Below, in pieces: positions 61,100-64,000 of a stretch of 64,000 nucleotides of DNA. The stretch is from Eutreptiella sp. 'Long Island Sound 2002' (Eukaryota > Euglenozoa > Euglenophyceae > Eutreptiales > Eutreptiaceae), in assembly GCA_964036045.1 (NCBI GenBank), contig OZ038386.1, positions 13,985,433-14,049,432 on the forward strand, in the 5' to 3' direction. Each line of letters opens with the position of its first letter. Position 1 is the stretch's first letter. The notes below the pieces were generated by a model that made no database searches, had not been told where the DNA came from, and saw nothing but the letters and a program-made list of their open reading frames with translations. Both the position numbers and the translations under genes were made by a program.

Positions 61100-64000
61100 G
61101 CGTGTACGGTGTCCTGGGCCTCCTGGCTCCTGTTCACCAGCGTGCATGCCCTGTGTGTGGTGTTGCCTTTGCGGTGTCCTGGGCCGCTTGGCTCCTGTTC
61201 ACCGGTGTGCACACTCTGTGTGTGGTGTTGCGTGTACGGTGTCCTGGGCCCCCTGGCTCCTGTTCACCGGTGTGCACGCTCTGTGTGTGGTGTTGCGTGT
61301 ACGGTGTCCTGGGCCCCCTGGTTCCTGTTCACCGGTGTGCACGCTCTGTGTGTGGTGGTGCGTGTACGGTGTCCTGGGCCTCCTGGCTCCTGTTCACCGG
61401 TGTGCACGCTCTGCGTGTGGTGTTGTGTGTACGGTGTCCTTGGCCTCCTGGCTCCTGTTCACCGGTGTGCACGCTCTGTGCGTGGTGTTGCGTGTACGGT
61501 GTCCTGGGCCTCCTGACTCCTGTTCACCGGTGTGCACGCTCTGTGTGTGGTGTTGCGTGTCGGGCGTCCTGGGCCTCCTGGCTCCTGTTCACCGGTGTGC
61601 ACGCTCTGTGTGTGGTGTTGCGTGTACGGTGTCCTGGGCCCCCTGGCTCCTGTTCACCGGTGTGCACGCTCTGTGTGTGGTGTTGCGTGTACGGTGTCCT
61701 GGGCCCCCTGGCTCCTGTTCACCGGTGTGCACGCTCTGTGTGTGGTGGTGCGTGTACGGTGTCCTGGGCCTCCTGGCTCCTGTTCACCGGTGTGCACGCT
61801 CTGCGTGTGGTGTTGTGTGTACGGTGTCCTTGGCCTCCTGGCTCCTGTTCACCGGTGTGCACGCTCTGTGCGTGGTGGTGCGTGTACGTTGTCCTGGGCC
61901 TCCTGACTCCTGTTCACCGGTCTGCACGCTCTGTGTGTGGTGTTGCGTGTCGGGCGTCCCTGGCCTCCTGGCTCCTGTTCACCGGTGTGCACGCTCTGTG
62001 TGTGGTGTTGCGTGTACGGTGTCCTGGGCCTCCTGGCTCCTGTTCACCGGTGTGCACGCTCTGTGTGTGGTGGTGCGTGTACGGTGTCCTGGGCCTCCTG
62101 GCTCCTGTTCACTGGTGTGCACGCTCTGTGTGTGGTGTTGCGTGTACGGTGTCCTGGGCCTCCTGGCTCCTGTTCACCGGTGTGCACGCTCTGTGTGTGG
62201 TGTTGCGTGTACGGCGTCCTGGGCCTTCTGGCTCCTGTTCACCGGTGTGCACGCTCTGTGCGTGGTGTTGCGTGTACGGTGTCCTGGGCCTCCTGGCTCC
62301 TGTTCACCGGTGTGCACGCTCTGTGTGTGGTGTTGCGTGTGTGGTGTCCTGGGCCTCCTGGCTCCTGTTCACCGGTGTGCACGCTCTGTGCGTGGTGTTG
62401 CGTGTACGGCGTCTTGGGGCTTCTGGCTCCTGTTCACTGGTGTGCACGCTCTGTGTGTGGTGTTGCGTGTACGGCGTCCTGGGCCTCCTGGCTCCTGTTC
62501 ACCTGTGTGCACGCTCTGTGTGAAGTGTCGCGTGTACGGTGTCCTGGGCCTCCTGGCTCCTGTTCACCGGTGTGCACGCTCAGTGTGTGGTGCTGCGTGT
62601 ACGGCGTCCCGGGCCTCCTGGCTCCTGTTCACCAGTGTGCATGCCCTGTGTGTGGTGTTGTGTGCACGGTGCCCCGGTCCTCCTGGCTCCTGTTCACCGG
62701 TGTGCACGCTCTGTGTGTGGTGTTGCGTGTACGGCGTCCTGGGCCTCCTGGCTCCTGTTCACCGATGTGCACCCTCTGTGTGTGGTGTTGCGTGTACGGC
62801 GTCCTGGGCCTCCTGGCTCCTGTTCACCGGTGTGCACGCTCTGTGTGTGGTGTTGCGTGTACGGTGTTCTGTGCCTCCTGGCTCCTGTTCACCGGTGTGC
62901 ACGCTCTGTGTGTGGTGGTGCGTGTACGGTGTCCTGGGCCTCCTGGCTCCTGTTCACCGGTGTGCACGCTCTGTGTGTGGTGTTGCGTGTACGGTGTCCT
63001 GGGCCTCCTGGCTCCTGTTCACCGGTGTGCACGCTCTGTGTGTGGTGTTGCGTGTACGGCGCCCTGGGCCTCCTGGCTCCTTTTCACCGGTGTGCACGCT
63101 CTGTGTGTGGTGTTGCGTGTACGGTGTCCTGGGCCTCCTGGCTCCTGTTCACCGTTGTGAACGCTCTATGTGTGGTGTTGCGTGTGCGGTGTCCTGGGCC
63201 CCTTGGCTCCTGTTCACCGGTGTGCACGCTCTGTGCGTGGTGTTGTGTGTACGGTGTCCTGGGCCTCCTGGCTCCTGTTCACCGGTGTGCACGCTCTGTG
63301 TGTGCTGTTGCGTGTACGGCGTCCTGGGCCTCCTGGCTCCTGTTCACCGGTGTGCATGCTCTGTGTGTGGTGTCGCGTGTACGGTGTCCTAGGCCTCCTG
63401 GCTCCTGTTCACCGGTGTGCACGCTCTCTGTGTGGTGTTGCGTGTACGGCGTCCCGGGCCTCCTGGTTCTGTTCACCGGTGTGCACGCTCTGTGTGCGGT
63501 GTTGTGTGCACGGTGCCCCGGTCCTCCTGGCTCCTGTTCACCGGTGTGCACGCTCTGTGTGTGGTGTTGCGTGTACGGCGCCCTGGGCCTCCTGGCTCCT
63601 GTTCACCGGTGTGCACGCTCTGTGTGTGGTGTTGCGTGTACGGCGTCCTGGGCCTCCTGGCTCCTGTTCACCGGTGTGCACGCTCTGTGTGTGCTGTTGC
63701 GTGTACGGTGTCCTTGGCCTCCTGGCTCCTGTTCACCGGTGTGCACGCTCTGTTTGTGGTGTTGCGTGTACGGTGTCCTGGGCCTCCTGGCTCCTGTGCA
63801 CCGGTGTGCACGCTCTTTGTGTGGTGTTGCGTGTACGGTGTCCTGGCTCTCCTGGCTCCTGTTCACCGGTGTGCACGCTCTTTGTGTGGTGGTGCGTGTA
63901 CGGTGTCCTGGGCCTCCTGGCTCCTGTTCACCGGTGTGCACGCTCTGTGTGTGCTGTTGCGTGTACGGCGTCCTGGGCCTCCTGGTTCCTGTTCACCGGT
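61100..64000. repeat. 65-bp minisatellite, about 44 units, continues past the window
   Basis: The core caccggtgtgcacgctctg recurs every 65 bp to the last base of the window. The consensus has no TAA, TAG or TGA on the plus strand, so all three forward frames are open and produce long Cys-rich pseudo-proteins. Because 65 is not a multiple of three, each frame cycles through all phases every 195 bp. Variant units show higher-order duplication (390 bp and about 845 bp). The same unit occurs at 16907-17085 (inverted) and 42515-42885. Confidence 0.95.

Noticed and set aside
60619-63392. Long Cys-rich open frames of 634 and 765 codons on the plus strand
   Set aside because: They are translations of the 65-bp minisatellite in different phases; the unit simply lacks stops. 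There is no unique sequence or start context.
60277-64000. CRISPR-like array
   Set aside because: Repeats are head-to-tail units of 64 and 65 bp without unique spacers, in eukaryotic DNA; they are minisatellites.

Overview
This window is nuclear DNA from a eukaryote with a large, repeat-rich genome. The signs are LTR retrotransposons of the Ty3/gypsy chromodomain (chromovirus) type, hAT transposase remnants, Pol III-like tRNA modules, long micro- and minisatellites, and very little host coding sequence. A unicellular alga of the green lineage is my best guess, but nothing here proves it. All family assignments come from motifs read by eye. Coordinates of repeats and target-site duplications (TSDs) were matched by hand.

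Layout. 1-9.7 kb: probable host DNA with the first exon of one multi-pass membrane protein (815-1639), a weak second candidate on the minus strand near 4 kb, microsatellites, and odd G/C-run repeats. 9.8-12.3 kb: decayed LTR plus gag of family A (copy A2, plus strand). 13.0-14.5 kb: broken hAT transposase (minus). 14.6-16.7 kb: deletion derivative D2 of family D. 16.7-17.7 kb: repeat F with 65-bp minisatellite units. 17.7-41.2 kb: element D (minus), split by element A (18811-34905, minus, TSD accagg). A itself contains a small LTR element E (20310-22773, plus) and a 2.45-kb GC-rich insert bracketed by a 386-bp duplication. 41.9-43.9 kb: second copy of F, inverted. 43904-58840: element C (minus, gag-like only, TSD ggctg), whose 5' LTR was hit by element B (47645-58827, plus, TSD tggac). 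58.8-64 kb: G/T-rich low-complexity DNA, a 64-bp minisatellite, and a 65-bp minisatellite of about 44 units that runs off the end.

Elements A, B and D each encode protease, reverse transcriptase, RNase H, integrase and a C-terminal chromodomain. Four features set them apart. (1) Each carries, between protease and reverse transcriptase, a domain resembling Dam-type N6-adenine methyltransferases; the NPPF motif is kept in A and B and lost in D. (2) Gag, protease and pol are joined in one frame and interrupted only by single stop codons, mostly TAG; D also needs a +1 shift. (3) In families A and D, gag starts inside the LTR and is translated across the tRNA primer-binding site. (4) The insertion order can be read from TSDs and LTR divergence: D before A, C before B, with E inside A.
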